Positions 24,980 to 33,988 are shown, numbered from the stretch's first letter. The stretch: DNA of 64,000 nucleotides from Gracilibacillus lacisalsi DSM 19029 (GCF_000377765.1 NZ_KB898670.1:62001-126000); one strand, 5' to 3'. A program made the numbers and translations. The notes: generated by a model from the letters alone, not told the origin.

Positions 24980-25432
24980 ATGGAATTACAAACGAAACGA
25001 TTAAAAATTATTCCTTGTACAAATGAAACACTATCTTCCATTTCCGCATCTGAAGAATATCAAGTTGGTTCTCATATAACGATGTATTTAGAAGCACTAA
25101 AAGAAGACGCATCACTTTTAGGATGGGGGGTATGGTTTGTAATAGATAAAGATAATGACACTGTTATTGGTGATATTGGTTTTAAAGGAAAACCAGATTC
25201 AGAAAACACGATTGAAGTAGGTTATGGAATAGTGCCTTCCTTGCAGGGGAAAGGCTGTGCAACGGAAGCAGTTAAGGAAATTATACTTTGGGCGTTTACA
25301 TCCAATAGTGTAAAAAGAATCACTGCTGAATGCGAAAATAATAATGTTGCATCAATCAGAGTATTAGAAAAATTAGGCTTTAATAGATTAGATTCAGAAA
25401 AAAATATGTTGAAATGGCTATTGGAGAGATAA
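24980..25432 (+). CDS. GNAT acetyltransferase
   Basis: A 150-residue acetyltransferase with a RimJ/RimL-like layout: MELQTKRLKIIPCT, a VIGDIGFKGKP strand, IEVGYGIVPSLQGKGCATEAVKEI (acetyl-CoA loop) and NNVASIRVLEKLGF. An AAAGGAGAAG site lies before the ATG. It is the only plus-strand gene in this part and is convergent with the queuosine operon. Confidence 0.88.
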   Translation: MELQTKRLKIIPCTNETLSSISASEEYQVGSHITMYLEALKEDASLLGWGVWFVIDKDNDTVIGDIGFKGKPDSENTIEVGYGIVPSLQGKGCATEAVKEIILWAFTSNSVKRITAECENNNVASIRVLEKLGFNRLDSEKNMLKWLLER

Positions 25433-25446
25433 ATTGGAATCTTACT

Positions 25447-25480
25447 AACAAAAACGTGCATAGAATTGCACGCCTTTGTT
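25447..25480. terminator. Bidirectional terminator
   Basis: AACAAA and CGTGCA pair with TGCACG and TTTGTT around a 6-base loop. It lies between the GNAT gene and the end of queE. Confidence 0.7.
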
Positions 25481-25485
25481 GGTTT

Positions 25486-26214
25486 TCACACACCTCTTTT
25501 ATTCCCCCATACCAAAGTATGGATTTGTGGTAACACACGGACATCGTTTAAAGCACTGGAGTTCATAACCTGCTCTATTAACCACTCATATTTTGTTAAT
25601 AAATGACTCGCTAATTCGTTCGGTGCTACTGCTTCTAAATTATCATTCCCTACCTGTACGAAAAAAGGAACCTCTGGATACCTATTATGAACATTAGTTG
25701 CATAATCCAAGTCATTGTCATCAAAAATAACCACTTTTATACTTGTATGCTGAAGACGACCGTGCTTTTCTAGTTGGGCTAAAATGTCATCCAACATCGG
25801 CCAATTGGTTTTCATCATGGAGCTTGGTGGTTTTGGAGATATCGTTAAGTCGTCTACTTCCACAAACCAGTCCTGCCAACGACTCCCCTGCGTTTCCAAT
25901 GCTACTTCCATATTGTTCGAGTGTAACAAGTCTATTAATTCACCTACATGTTTAAGGAGTGCTGGATTCCCACCTGAAATCGTGACATGATCAAACTGAT
26001 CACCACCAATTTCTTTTAATCGATTGAAAATTTCCTCACTAGTCATCTTGACAATATCTTCTTTGGCACTGCCATCCCAAGTAAAAGCAGAATCACACCA
26101 TGCACAGCTGTAATCACAGCCGGCAGTACGAACAAACATTGTCTTACGGCCAATTACCATGCCTTCTCCTTGGATAGTTGGACCGAATATTTCCAATACA
26201 GGGAGTTTATTCAC
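25486..26214 (-). CDS. queE: 7-carboxy-7-deazaguanine synthase
   Basis: A 242-residue radical-SAM enzyme that contracts the pterin ring to carboxy-deazaguanine in queuosine synthesis. The cluster motif is CDYSCAWCDS (Cys33, Cys37, Cys40), preceded by FGPTIQGEGMVIGRKTMFVR. GGNPAL and KPPSSMM are SAM and substrate elements. The start overlaps queD by 8 bases in the queC-queD-queE operon. Confidence 0.96.
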   Translation of the reverse strand: MNKLPVLEIFGPTIQGEGMVIGRKTMFVRTAGCDYSCAWCDSAFTWDGSAKEDIVKMTSEEIFNRLKEIGGDQFDHVTISGGNPALLKHVGELIDLLHSNNMEVALETQGSRWQDWFVEVDDLTISPKPPSSMMKTNWPMLDDILAQLEKHGRLQHTSIKVVIFDDNDLDYATNVHNRYPEVPFFVQVGNDNLEAVAPNELASHLLTKYEWLIEQVMNSSALNDVRVLPQIHTLVWGNKRGV

Positions 26215-26674
26215 TGATCATCCATTCCCTTCTTGCTTCCGCATAGCTAGTTGGCGTTTCAAATAAACGGACAAACTCTACCCGACATTGATTTGGTAAA
26301 TCCTGTACTGCTTCTTCCATCTTCTCAAAAATCCAAACAACCATATTTTCTGCTGTCGTGTTCATCTTTGGTAATGTTTCGTTTAAATAACGATGATCGA
26401 GATGGATTTCAATTTTTTCTTTCCAGATTTGTTTGATATCGCCAAAGTCCATGACAATTCCAATGTCATCGACAAAGCCACTAATACCAAATACTACTTT
26501 ATAAGTGTGTCCATGCAGATTTTTGCATTTTCCTTCATAACAATGAAGGTGATGGGCTGCATCAAAGGTGAACTCTTTACTTACCATGACACGTTTCTGG
26601 TGATATTTTAATTGATCGCGTTTAATGTCCTGATCTATTTTTTGTAAATCATCGACAATTCGAAAGCCGTACAT
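26207..26674 (-). CDS. queD: 6-carboxytetrahydropterin synthase
   Basis: A 155-residue PTPS-family enzyme. The zinc histidines are in FDAAHHLHCYEG and LHGHTYKV, with the catalytic Cys nearby. HLDHRYLNE and PTSYAEARREW are family marks. It makes the QueE substrate from dihydroneopterin triphosphate. The N-terminal 25 residues are longer than in short homologues. The end overlaps queE, and the start abuts the queC stop by one base. Confidence 0.95.
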   Translation of the reverse strand: MYGFRIVDDLQKIDQDIKRDQLKYHQKRVMVSKEFTFDAAHHLHCYEGKCKNLHGHTYKVVFGISGFVDDIGIVMDFGDIKQIWKEKIEIHLDHRYLNETLPKMNTTAENMVVWIFEKMEEAVQDLPNQCRVEFVRLFETPTSYAEARREWMISE

Positions 26675-27342
26675 TATTGATTCACTCCATTACGTTTTGC
26701 TAAATAGGTGTCTAATCCTTTTTGTCTTAAATGACAAGCTGGGCATTCTCCACACCCTGTACCTCTAACCCCGTTGTAACAGGTTAATGTGTTTTCTCTG
26801 ATATAATCAAAAGCTCCTAATTGGTCTGCTAATTCCCATGTTTCTGCCTTATCGAGCCACATTAATGGCGTATGGACGACAAAATCATCATCCATTGATA
26901 AATTCAAAGTAACATTTAATGATTTGATAAAAATATCTCGGCAATCGGGATAACCGCTAAAATCTGTTTCACATACACCTGTAATAATATGTTTCGCATC
27001 TATTTGTTTTGCTAGAATCGTTGCGAAGGATAAAAATAAAAGATTTCTTCCCGGAACAAACGTATTGGGAAGCTCACCATCTTCTCCATCCGCAACTTCA
27101 ATATCATCTCTTGTCAAAGCATTTGGTGCCAATTGATTTAACAATGACATATCCAAAATATGATGTTTAAGGCCTTGCTCAGCTGCAATTTCTTTCGCTA
27201 CCTCAATTTCCGCTTGGTGACGCTGATTATAATCAAAAGTTACTAATTCCACATGGTCGAACTTTTCTAACGCCCAAAAAAGGCATGTCGTACTATCTTG
27301 ACCACCACTAAAGACAACCACTGCTCGATTATTTTTATCCAT
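26674..27342 (-). CDS. queC: 7-cyano-7-deazaguanine (preQ0) synthase
   Basis: A 222-residue PP-loop enzyme that converts carboxy-deazaguanine to preQ0 with ATP and ammonia. The PP-loop is [11 protein letters not shown] (11-21), and the zinc site is [19 protein letters not shown] at the C-terminus. It is first in the operon and directly follows a preQ1 riboswitch. No queF gene is visible here. Confidence 0.96.
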   Translation of the reverse strand: MDKNNRAVVVFSGGQDSTTCLFWALEKFDHVELVTFDYNQRHQAEIEVAKEIAAEQGLKHHILDMSLLNQLAPNALTRDDIEVADGEDGELPNTFVPGRNLLFLSFATILAKQIDAKHIITGVCETDFSGYPDCRDIFIKSLNVTLNLSMDDDFVVHTPLMWLDKAETWELADQLGAFDYIRENTLTCYNGVRGTGCGECPACHLRQKGLDTYLAKRNGVNQ

Positions 27343-27390
27343 AAAAAAATTCCCCTTTCACATTGAAAAAGAGAATTCTATACACCCAAA

Positions 27391-27430
27391 AACAAAAATC
27401 ATACCTAAGGCACGGCATGATTATCCTTAG
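27391..27430 (-). terminator. preQ1 riboswitch terminator
   Basis: On the reverse strand CTAAGG pairs with CCTTAG around ATAATCATGCCGTG and is followed by a T-rich run (GATTTTTGTTTTT). Its 5' arm overlaps the aptamer's A-rich tail, so ligand binding and termination can be linked. Confidence 0.7.
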
Positions 27431-27464
27431 TTTTTTATAGAGGGTGTAGCTAGAACCTCTCCTG
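27427..27464 (-). promoter_or_regulatory. Class I preQ1 riboswitch aptamer
   Basis: The reverse strand reads AGAGGTTCTAGCTACACCCT then CTATAAAAAACTAAGG. This is the consensus stem-loop and A-rich tail of the small preQ1-I aptamer, ahead of queC. It should switch the operon off when preQ1 is plentiful. Confidence 0.96.
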
Positions 27465-27632
27465 CTTAAATCGCAGACTTATATGTTATTTTAAGCACAA
27501 TTTGTAGTATAGCATATTTTCCTAGACAAAAGGAAGTCAAATAAAAGAATAATTAATTACTACTATCTTTATCACTTATAGTAAATAATCAGATTACAAT
27601 TGGTGAGTACTAAATGATTTTACATTTTTTTC

Positions 27633-27662
27633 TTGAAAAGTATAATCACACCTGTATATAAT
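27633..27662 (+). promoter_or_regulatory. Promoter of the pectate lyase gene
   Basis: TTGAAA, an 18-base spacer and TATAAT, about 87 bases before the TTG start of the lyase gene. It is a good sigma-A match. Confidence 0.6.
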
Positions 27663-27748
27663 AGTGATGTAGTGTATTGGCCAATCATTACAATTAACTA
27701 GGAATAGATTTTTAACACATTCACCAAAAATATGGAAGGATGTAAAAA

Positions 27749-28858
27749 TTGAATACTAAATTCACATTTTTGTTAGCGCTTACTTTATTGGTAGTTGGTC
27801 TATTTTCAGTAGAAAATGTCGATGCTGCTAGTTTGGATGCTAGTAAAAGTTACAAGATCATCAATAGATTCAGTGGTAAAGCATTAGAGGTTTACGAATG
27901 GTCTATGTCTGATGGCGGTAATGTGGTGCAATATGATGACCTTGAAGGAATGAATCAACAGTGGAGAATTATTGATGTCGGAGAGGGTTATCATAAAATT
28001 GTCAACATCAATAGTAGTAAAGCTCTAGAAGTATACGAATGGTCTACAAGCAATGGTGCTAACGTAGCTCAATGGTCTGATTGGAATGGTACAAGTCAAC
28101 AATGGGATATCGTTGATCTCGGCAATGGTTACTACAAGATTCTAAACAGGCATAGTGGCAAGGCATTAGAAGTATTTGATTGGTCCAGCGAGAATGGAGC
28201 AAACATTGTCCAATGGGATGATTTAGGAGGAGAAAATCAACAATGGCAAATCATCGAGGTTCCACCAGCTGACACTATTACAGTGAATGAAACGATAGTC
28301 ATCTCAGAAGGAGAAACATTTGATGGTGAAGGCAAAAGATATGTAGCTAATCCAGATACGTTAGGTGATGGAAGTCAATCAGAAAGTCAACAATCTGTGT
28401 TTAGATTGGAAGATGGAGCCACTCTTAAAAATGTCGTATTGGGTCATCCTGCAGCAGACGGCGTTCACACCTATGGTGATGCATTAGTCGAAAATGTAGT
28501 TTGGGAAGATGTTGGTGAAGATGCTTTAACAATTAAAGATGAAGGACATGTAACTGTACGTGGTGGTTTAGCTCAAAATGGTGAAGATAAAGTTTTTCAA
28601 GTTAATGCACCTTCCACTTTTGAAATTATTAATTTCACTGCAGATAATGCGGGTAAAATGATACGTCAAAATGGTGGTACTACCTTTAAAACAAGTATAT
28701 TTATTGAAGGTAGTGTTATTACCAATATGAATGAAGCGATTTTCAGAACAGACAGTAGTTCCAGTGAAGTAACCATGACGAACACCAGATATTCTGATGT
28801 CGGTTACAAGTGGTACAATGTACAAAATGTCTCTGAAAGCAATAACTTTGAATTTTAA
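27749..28858 (+). CDS. Secreted pectate lyase (PL3) with N-terminal ricin-type lectin domain
   Basis: A 369-residue extracellular enzyme. It starts at TTG with GGAAGGATG 6 bases upstream. The signal peptide covers about 1-27. Residues about 30-172 hold three ricin-B-like repeats, each ending in QQW (QQWRII, QQWDIV, QQWQII) and each with SGKALEV- or SSKALEV-type starts. Residues about 175-369 are a short parallel beta-helix of the PL3 type: DGEGKRYV, LKNVVLGHPAADGVHTYGDA, VEDVGEDAL-like WEDVGEDALTIK. It should cleave polygalacturonate, with the lectin part binding sugar. Confidence 0.88.
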   Translation: MNTKFTFLLALTLLVVGLFSVENVDAASLDASKSYKIINRFSGKALEVYEWSMSDGGNVVQYDDLEGMNQQWRIIDVGEGYHKIVNINSSKALEVYEWSTSNGANVAQWSDWNGTSQQWDIVDLGNGYYKILNRHSGKALEVFDWSSENGANIVQWDDLGGENQQWQIIEVPPADTITVNETIVISEGETFDGEGKRYVANPDTLGDGSQSESQQSVFRLEDGATLKNVVLGHPAADGVHTYGDALVENVVWEDVGEDALTIKDEGHVTVRGGLAQNGEDKVFQVNAPSTFEIINFTADNAGKMIRQNGGTTFKTSIFIEGSVITNMNEAIFRTDSSSSEVTMTNTRYSDVGYKWYNVQNVSESNNFEF

Positions 28859-28865
28859 ATGAGTA

Positions 28866-28907
28866 AAGTGCGTTTAACTTGAAAAATATTAGTTAAACGC
28901 ACTTTTT
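28866..28907. terminator. Intrinsic terminator
   Basis: AGTGCGTTTAACT pairs with AGTTAAACGCACT around a short AT loop, followed by TTTTTT. It ends the pectate lyase transcript. Confidence 0.88.
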
Positions 28908-28953
28908 TCTGTGAGAAGTCTTCCAAATAGCTCAAGATTTAGCTGTGAGTTTC

Positions 28954-29751
28954 TTATATATTGCCCTCACCTATTCCAATATTGGATGATATATACTGCT
29001 GCATTAATACAGCTATAGAAATAAGAACTGGTGGGTCATCTATTCTAGGTGGGCGTAAGGTGACGTTTAGCTGTGGCGTTTCATGATGAGGTTGAACAAT
29101 AACGGGTTCTTCTAGTTTAGCTCTAAGTGTCGACTCTGTTAATAATATTTCGGAACTATTCATTCCGGTATTCACCGTAGTAGAAAGTAAATAGTAGGTA
29201 CCTGCTTTTACATTTTCAAATGCAAACTCCCCTTCTGTTTCAAGAATAGTCCCGTACAAAGGCAAACCTTCCGGGATAGGCTTAGAAAATAAACCTAATA
29301 ATATAATACCATTTATCTCTGAAGGTGATGTAATCTTTCCCCGAACAGTTTGAGATATATTTCTATAGCGATTAAAAGCTTTAGTGCGTTTTAATTGAAT
29401 TTGCTGAAGGTGTTGCGTGACACTCGATTCCGATTGACGAAAAACAGAGGGTGACACTCCTACCTTTTGTGTAAATCGGGTGGTAAAAGTACCAAGGCTA
29501 TGTTGCCCAATCTCCATTCCTATATCTCTTATCGTTAAATCTGTATGGATCAGTAGTTCTTTGGCTCTTTGTAGTCGAAGTGCTGATAAATAGTAGTGTG
29601 GTGGCAGACCGATTTGATCTTTGAATATTCTAGAGAAGTGATAGGGACTGTAAGCAACATGCTTTGCTACTTGTTGAAGTGTGATTTCTTCATGTAAATT
29701 TGCTTTGATATATTTAATAGCTGCTTCAACTTCAGGAGAGTTATGTACCAT
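28954..29751 (-). CDS. AraC-family regulator, N-terminal DNA-binding domain
   Basis: A 265-residue regulator. The two helix-turn-helix motifs are at the N-terminus (about 5-105): ITLQQVAKHVAYSPYHFSRIFK and IRDIGMEIGQHSLGTFTTRFTQKVGVSPSVFR. The C-terminal part is a beta-rich domain of unknown ligand. The order is reversed relative to sugar-responsive AraC proteins. It is divergent from guaC and convergent with the pectate lyase gene. The target is unknown. Confidence 0.87.
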   Translation of the reverse strand: MVHNSPEVEAAIKYIKANLHEEITLQQVAKHVAYSPYHFSRIFKDQIGLPPHYYLSALRLQRAKELLIHTDLTIRDIGMEIGQHSLGTFTTRFTQKVGVSPSVFRQSESSVTQHLQQIQLKRTKAFNRYRNISQTVRGKITSPSEINGIILLGLFSKPIPEGLPLYGTILETEGEFAFENVKAGTYYLLSTTVNTGMNSSEILLTESTLRAKLEEPVIVQPHHETPQLNVTLRPPRIDDPPVLISIAVLMQQYISSNIGIGEGNI

Positions 29752-29860
29752 GAAAACACCTCATGACTGTTTTCTATCATTTTACTAAATCTACGGAAAT
29801 GAATCTACTATAATTAATATCTGTTATGAAAAAAGTACAATGACAGACGTAGCTTAGTAC

Positions 29861-29912
29861 GGTCACTATTGGGGTTTTATGGCCACTTTTAATCTTTTTA
29901 TGGCCACTTTCC
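29861..29912. repeat. Short 21-bp-period array, core GGCCACTTTT
   Basis: GGCCACTTTT at 29881 and GGCCACTTTC at 29902 are 21 bases apart, and a degenerate GGTCACTATT precedes at 29861. It is the same plan as the array at 3784, with C in place of A at the third position. It lies in the 311-base gap between the AraC gene and guaC. Confidence 0.7.
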
Positions 29913-29973
29913 GATTATGTAAACAAAAAATATACTCTTATTTGATTACTAGCAAGTAAAAACGACATTATCA

Positions 29974-30002
29974 TTGACAAAATTCTTTATCTATATTATA
30001 TT
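29974..30002 (+). promoter_or_regulatory. guaC promoter
   Basis: TTGACA, a 17-base spacer and TATATT. Transcription would begin near 30008, about 55 bases before the guaC ATG. Confidence 0.75.
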
Positions 30003-30003
30003 A

Positions 30004-30053
30004 CCTAAGGCGAATGATTATGAATAACCCATTAAAAATGTTCGTCTTTAGGA
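30004..30053 (+). promoter_or_regulatory. PurR-box-like inverted pair / leader hairpin of guaC
   Basis: CCTAAGGCGAA and TTCGTCTTTAGG are inverted, 26 bases apart. On the reverse strand the second half reads AAAGACGAACATT, 11 of 13 positions of the PurR box AWWWCCGAACWWT. The first half (AAGGCGAATGAT) is weaker. guaC is a PurR target in Bacillus subtilis. As RNA the same halves can fold and cover part of the AGGAG site. Confidence 0.5.
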
Positions 30054-30062
30054 GTGAGATAA

Positions 30063-31037
30063 ATGGAAAATGTATTTGATTATGAAGATATTCAACTAAT
30101 TCCTGCAAAATGTATCGTAAAAAGCCGTAGTGAATGTGATACGTCGATTCAATTCGGAAAGCATAGATTCCGCCTGCCAGTTGTTCCTGCTAATATGCAG
30201 ACAATTATTGATGAAAAAATTGCTACTTTTTTAGCAGAGCGTAATTATTTTTATGTGATGCACCGTTTTGAACCTGAAACGAGAAAAGATTTTATTAAAT
30301 CCATGAGGGAAAAGAACTTAATCGCTTCCATTAGTGTTGGGGTGAAGGATGAAGAATATAGCTTTATTGAAGAACTTGCCGATGAGAAAATTGTTCCGGA
30401 TTACATTACAATTGACATCGCACACGGACACTCTGATGCTGTAATCGAAATGATTCAGCACATTAAAAAGCATTTACCTGACAGTTTTGTAATTGCTGGT
30501 AATGTTGGTACACCAGAAGCTGTTCGTGAATTAGAAAACGCTGGTGCGGATGCAACTAAAGTTGGTATTGGCCCTGGTAAAGTGTGTATAACAAAGGTAA
30601 AAACAGGTTTTGGTACTGGTGGATGGCAGCTTGCTGCTTTAAGATGGTGTGCAAAAGCTGCAACGAAACCAATCATTGCTGATGGTGGTATTCGTACACA
30701 CGGAGATATCGCCAAGTCAATTCGTTTTGGAGCATCTATGGTAATGATTGGCTCTCTTTTTGCCGGCCATGAGGAATCACCAGGTACGACGGTAGAACAT
30801 GATGGTAAACTGTACAAAGAATACTTCGGTTCTGCCTCTGAATATCAAAAAGGTGAAAAGAAAAATGTAGAAGGTAAAAAAATGTATGTGGAGCATAAAG
30901 GAGCTTTACAAGATACATTAACTGAAATGGAACAAGACCTGCAATCCTCTATCTCATACGCAGGCGGGAAAACATTAAACGCAATTCGCACCGTTGATTA
31001 TGTCGTAGTGAAAAACTCAATTTTTAATGGAGATTAA
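30063..31037 (+). CDS. guaC: GMP reductase
   Basis: A 324-residue IMPDH/GMPR-family barrel without CBS domains. [17 protein letters not shown] at the start and [13 protein letters not shown] with catalytic Cys175 identify GMP reductase rather than IMP dehydrogenase. [19 protein letters not shown] and the flap near [12 protein letters not shown] are also present. It converts GMP to IMP with NADPH, feeding adenine nucleotides. AGGAG lies 8 bases upstream, and a terminator follows. Confidence 0.96.
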   Translation: MENVFDYEDIQLIPAKCIVKSRSECDTSIQFGKHRFRLPVVPANMQTIIDEKIATFLAERNYFYVMHRFEPETRKDFIKSMREKNLIASISVGVKDEEYSFIEELADEKIVPDYITIDIAHGHSDAVIEMIQHIKKHLPDSFVIAGNVGTPEAVRELENAGADATKVGIGPGKVCITKVKTGFGTGGWQLAALRWCAKAATKPIIADGGIRTHGDIAKSIRFGASMVMIGSLFAGHEESPGTTVEHDGKLYKEYFGSASEYQKGEKKNVEGKKMYVEHKGALQDTLTEMEQDLQSSISYAGGKTLNAIRTVDYVVVKNSIFNGD

Positions 31038-31044
31038 CACGAGA

Positions 31045-31074
31045 GCACACCTATTAACTTAGGTGTGCTTTTTT
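31045..31074 (+). terminator. Intrinsic terminator of guaC
   Basis: AGCACACCTA pairs with TAGGTGTGCT around a 5-base loop, followed by TTTTTT. Confidence 0.92.
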
Positions 31075-31166
31075 GCCGAAATTGTGTCAACAATCAGCAA
31101 AGGATACTGCAATTTCATGTAAAGTGTTATAATAATTTTAGTAATATTTCAGAGGAGTCGATATCA

Positions 31167-31694
31167 ATGAAAGTAAGATCAATATTATCATTGCTACTAA
31201 TCATATTATTATTTGTCGGCTGTAGTAATGATGAAGAACAGCAAGCAGATACATTATCTACAGAAGAATTAAAAGATCTCGTCCATCAATATAGTATCGA
31301 TGAAAAAGATGCCGAATCGGCTTCTATTACTTCTACAGATTTAATCATTGCCGAAAAGAATGGTAATGAAACAAGCTATTCTTTACCAGACAATGAGTTT
31401 TTTGTTTCGATCGCACCATTTATAAATGAAACACACCCATGTACTAATCATAGTCTTACAGGTTGTCAAGGTGAGTTATCCAACACTTCTTTTGATGTAT
31501 ATATAGAAGATACTGACGGTAATGTTATAGTGGATGAAACGGTTGAATCCTTTGATAATGGATTTATTGATTTATGGTTACCACGAGATAAAAATTATCA
31601 AGCAAAGATTAAATATGATGGGAAAATAGCTGAATCAGAAATCTCTACTTTCGAAGATGATGGAACATGTATTACAACCATGCAACTAATGTAA
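31167..31694 (+). CDS. CueP-like metal-binding lipoprotein
   Basis: A 175-residue lipoprotein. The track frame opens earlier, but GAGGAG precedes ATG 31167, which starts a signal with lipobox VGC (Cys18). The mature part has FFVSIAPFINETHPCTNHSLTGCQGEL and a late DDGTCITTMQ, the cysteine set of CueP, a copper-binding envelope protein first known from Salmonella. It probably binds copper outside the membrane. The csoR-copA-copZ operon is 3 kb away. I see no CsoR site at this gene. Confidence 0.85.
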   Translation: MKVRSILSLLLIILLFVGCSNDEEQQADTLSTEELKDLVHQYSIDEKDAESASITSTDLIIAEKNGNETSYSLPDNEFFVSIAPFINETHPCTNHSLTGCQGELSNTSFDVYIEDTDGNVIVDETVESFDNGFIDLWLPRDKNYQAKIKYDGKIAESEISTFEDDGTCITTMQLM

Positions 31695-31709
31695 GGTAGC
31701 GGTATCTTT

Positions 31710-32387
31710 TTATATAACTTTTTGATTGAACTTCCTTCCGTAATATACACTGAATCCTATGATCACTGGTGTAATGACAACGGTTGGAGCAAACCATAAG
31801 AAAATACTAACCGATTCAATATTCAATAATCGCGGTGCTCCGAAAACAATAAAGGCTGTAATCGTCGAAATGGAACAGGCTAACATACCAATTAAATGTT
31901 CGATATACCAATGTCCTTTTTTGCTAGGCTTACGAAGCCAATAAAACAGCTGGCTTCCAGCTACAAACAAGCCGACAGCAGGGAAATAACTTAATAATGG
32001 CATATCGATATAAAATCCATAGACACTGATCAAAGCTGAACTCGTGAGCAAAGAAAAGGAAAATGCCAGATCTGCTACATGACGATGAGGCGTTTTTCTT
32101 TTTTTAAATTGTAATATCCGTATACCGTACCAGGCTGTTGCGACACTTAGTATCGCAATATAAACAAGAAACCAGGAAAAAGTTTGGTCTCCTAAAGGAT
32201 CGTAAAAAATCCGGTAAAAACCCATATAACATGCTGAAATAGCCACAACCGCCATCGAATAGGTATACACCCAACCAATTTTACGATGGATTTTTCCACC
32301 TTTACGTACGACGATTGGAATCCAAAAAATAAACAATGCCAGAAAACCTGCAATAATATGAGAAATGCGAAACAGTTCAAAAAGCAT
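31710..32387 (-). CDS. DUF2306-like polytopic membrane protein
   Basis: A protein of about 225 residues with seven helices, starting at ATG 32385-32387. The longer frame would run into the upstream gene. It has FRISHIIAGFLALFIFWIPIVVRKGGKIHRKIGWVYTYSMA, with paired histidines in helices as in DUF2306 membrane proteins. Function is unknown. The start is 4 bases from the stop of the epimerase-like gene, so the two form an operon under the TetR-type regulator. Confidence 0.78.
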   Translation of the reverse strand: MLFELFRISHIIAGFLALFIFWIPIVVRKGGKIHRKIGWVYTYSMAVVAISACYMGFYRIFYDPLGDQTFSWFLVYIAILSVATAWYGIRILQFKKRKTPHRHVADLAFSFSLLTSSALISVYGFYIDMPLLSYFPAVGLFVAGSQLFYWLRKPSKKGHWYIEHLIGMLACSISTITAFIVFGAPRLLNIESVSIFLWFAPTVVITPVIIGFSVYYGRKFNQKVI

Positions 32388-32391
32388 TTTT

Positions 32392-33330
32392 TTATTCTTC
32401 CCCCTTATAATAGGATAACGTTTGTTTAATTCCTTCTCTGTATGGGGTACGCGGTAGAATACCGATATGCTTTTCATATTTCTCTCCACTTAAAACAACA
32501 GGCTCTTCAGTTAAATAAAGCATTTCCACCACTTCTTTCATATCTTTATCAAACAATCCCAGAAAAGAGATAAGTCCTTTTTTTACTGTAAACACCTTTT
32601 TCGTAAATCGTTCACCTTCCTTTACTAGTTCGATAATTTCTTTTCCAGATATAACGTCGGTAGCTGGGATATTCCAATGCTGCCCGTACGCATCAGGATG
32701 CTGTGCTAACGTAATAATTGCCTTGGCACCATCTGGTGTATAAATATACTCACGTTTCACTTTTGGATTTCCTATAAATATCGCTACTTTATCCTGTCTC
32801 ACCGACGCAAAAAAATAATGGAGCATTGATTTCTCAGCACCTGGACCATAGAAATCAGGAAAATGAGCAAATAGTGCAGAGACGCCAGAATTTTTGACTA
32901 TTTCCTCAAGTCGTAGTCGTATCTTACCTTTTTTGGTATGGGGCTGTTTTGGATAGTCTTCGGTAATTTTCTTTCCATTCCCTTCCCCATAAGCATAGAT
33001 ATTATCAACAATCGCTAGTTTGATATTCTGTTCTTTAGCCAATTCAACGACATTAGTCATGATCTTTTCCAGTTTTTGCTCCCACTGAGAATATGGAACA
33101 TTTAATGCATGAAAAATAACATCTATATCATGTAATTCTTTTTGCAATTCGTATTTATTCTGAGCGTCCCCTGGGCAAACAATTACCCGACCATCATGGC
33201 CGAAAATGGTTTGTAGTTTTGCTTCATTACGTGCAAATGCTACTACTTCTATCTCTCTATTTACTAATTCCTTTACAATTGCTTGTCCCATCCCCCCACT
33301 TGCTCCTAAAACCATTGCTTTTTTCATCAT
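32392..33330 (-). CDS. NAD(P)-dependent epimerase/dehydratase-like reductase
   Basis: A 312-residue extended SDR protein. The dinucleotide motif is GASGGMGQAIV (9-19), followed by VIVCPGDAQ and an atypical active-site YAYGEGNGK region. It is not assignable to a substrate. A 22-bp operator-like sequence shared with the tetR promoter lies just upstream at 33343. Confidence 0.8.
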   Translation of the reverse strand: MMKKAMVLGASGGMGQAIVKELVNREIEVVAFARNEAKLQTIFGHDGRVIVCPGDAQNKYELQKELHDIDVIFHALNVPYSQWEQKLEKIMTNVVELAKEQNIKLAIVDNIYAYGEGNGKKITEDYPKQPHTKKGKIRLRLEEIVKNSGVSALFAHFPDFYGPGAEKSMLHYFFASVRQDKVAIFIGNPKVKREYIYTPDGAKAIITLAQHPDAYGQHWNIPATDVISGKEIIELVKEGERFTKKVFTVKKGLISFLGLFDKDMKEVVEMLYLTEEPVVLSGEKYEKHIGILPRTPYREGIKQTLSYYKGEE

Positions 33331-33342
33331 ATCCTCCCTTAA

Positions 33343-33364
33343 TTAACCGTTGTTCAATTAAATC
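33343..33364. promoter_or_regulatory. TetR operator copy upstream of reductase operon
   Basis: TTAACCGTTGTTCAATTAAA followed by TC matches the copy at 33967 at 20 of 22 positions. The inner TTGAAC-N4-GTTAA symmetry is typical of TetR-family sites. Confidence 0.7.
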
Positions 33365-33373
33365 GTAAAAAAA

Positions 33374-33949
33374 TTAACCCATGTATATCATCCCTAAAAT
33401 CATATCAACATGTGACATTGCCAGCTCCTCTACCTCTTGAAAAGAATGACCGATTCTACAATAATGCGCAACAAATCCATGTAACATTAAAAAGACGGAC
33501 CAAATTTTTTTAATTTCTATTTGTTGGTTCGTTAATGCCGCAACTGCCTGTGCAAATTGCTGATAGCTTTGTTCAGGTGCATTGGTCGCGTAATGCTGTA
33601 ATTCCTTGTCATTCATAATAAACATCACTTCATAATGATTAGGATACGTTAATCCAAAACGAATAAATCCCAAAAGCAGCTCTTTTAACTTCTCTTCTCT
33701 TGAAAGTTCTAATTTGTCTAACTGTGCTAATTCCTGATTAATCATGGCAAAATCTTGCTCAATCATCGCATAAAATAAATCAGCTTTGTTTTTAAAGTGA
33801 TAGTAAATCGCTCCATGACTATAACCTAATTCTCTTGCAATCATTCTCATCGAAACAGCCTGAAATCCTTGATCCACAAAGAGCTGATGTGCTACATCGA
33901 TGATGGCTTCTCTTGAAAGTTCCTGATCCACTGCTTTTCGCGGTGCCAT
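33374..33949 (-). CDS. TetR-family repressor
   Basis: A 191-residue regulator. The N-terminal HTH is IIDVAHQLFVDQGFQAVSMRMIARELGYSHGAIYYHFKNKADLFYAMI. The C-terminal ligand domain is of the WHG/TetR_C type (IWSVFLMLHGFVAHY). Near-identical 22-bp sites precede both this gene and the next operon, so autoregulation and control of the reductase/DUF2306 genes are likely. The inducer is unknown. Confidence 0.9.
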   Translation of the reverse strand: MAPRKAVDQELSREAIIDVAHQLFVDQGFQAVSMRMIARELGYSHGAIYYHFKNKADLFYAMIEQDFAMINQELAQLDKLELSREEKLKELLLGFIRFGLTYPNHYEVMFIMNDKELQHYATNAPEQSYQQFAQAVAALTNQQIEIKKIWSVFLMLHGFVAHYCRIGHSFQEVEELAMSHVDMILGMIYMG

Positions 33950-33966
33950 ATATATAACCCCTTTTT

Positions 33967-33988
33967 TTAACCACTGTTCAATTAAATC
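33967..33988. promoter_or_regulatory. TetR operator copy upstream of tetR
   Basis: TTAACCACTGTTCAATTAAA followed by TC, 18 bases upstream of the tetR-type gene start. It differs from the copy at 33343 at two positions. Confidence 0.7.
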
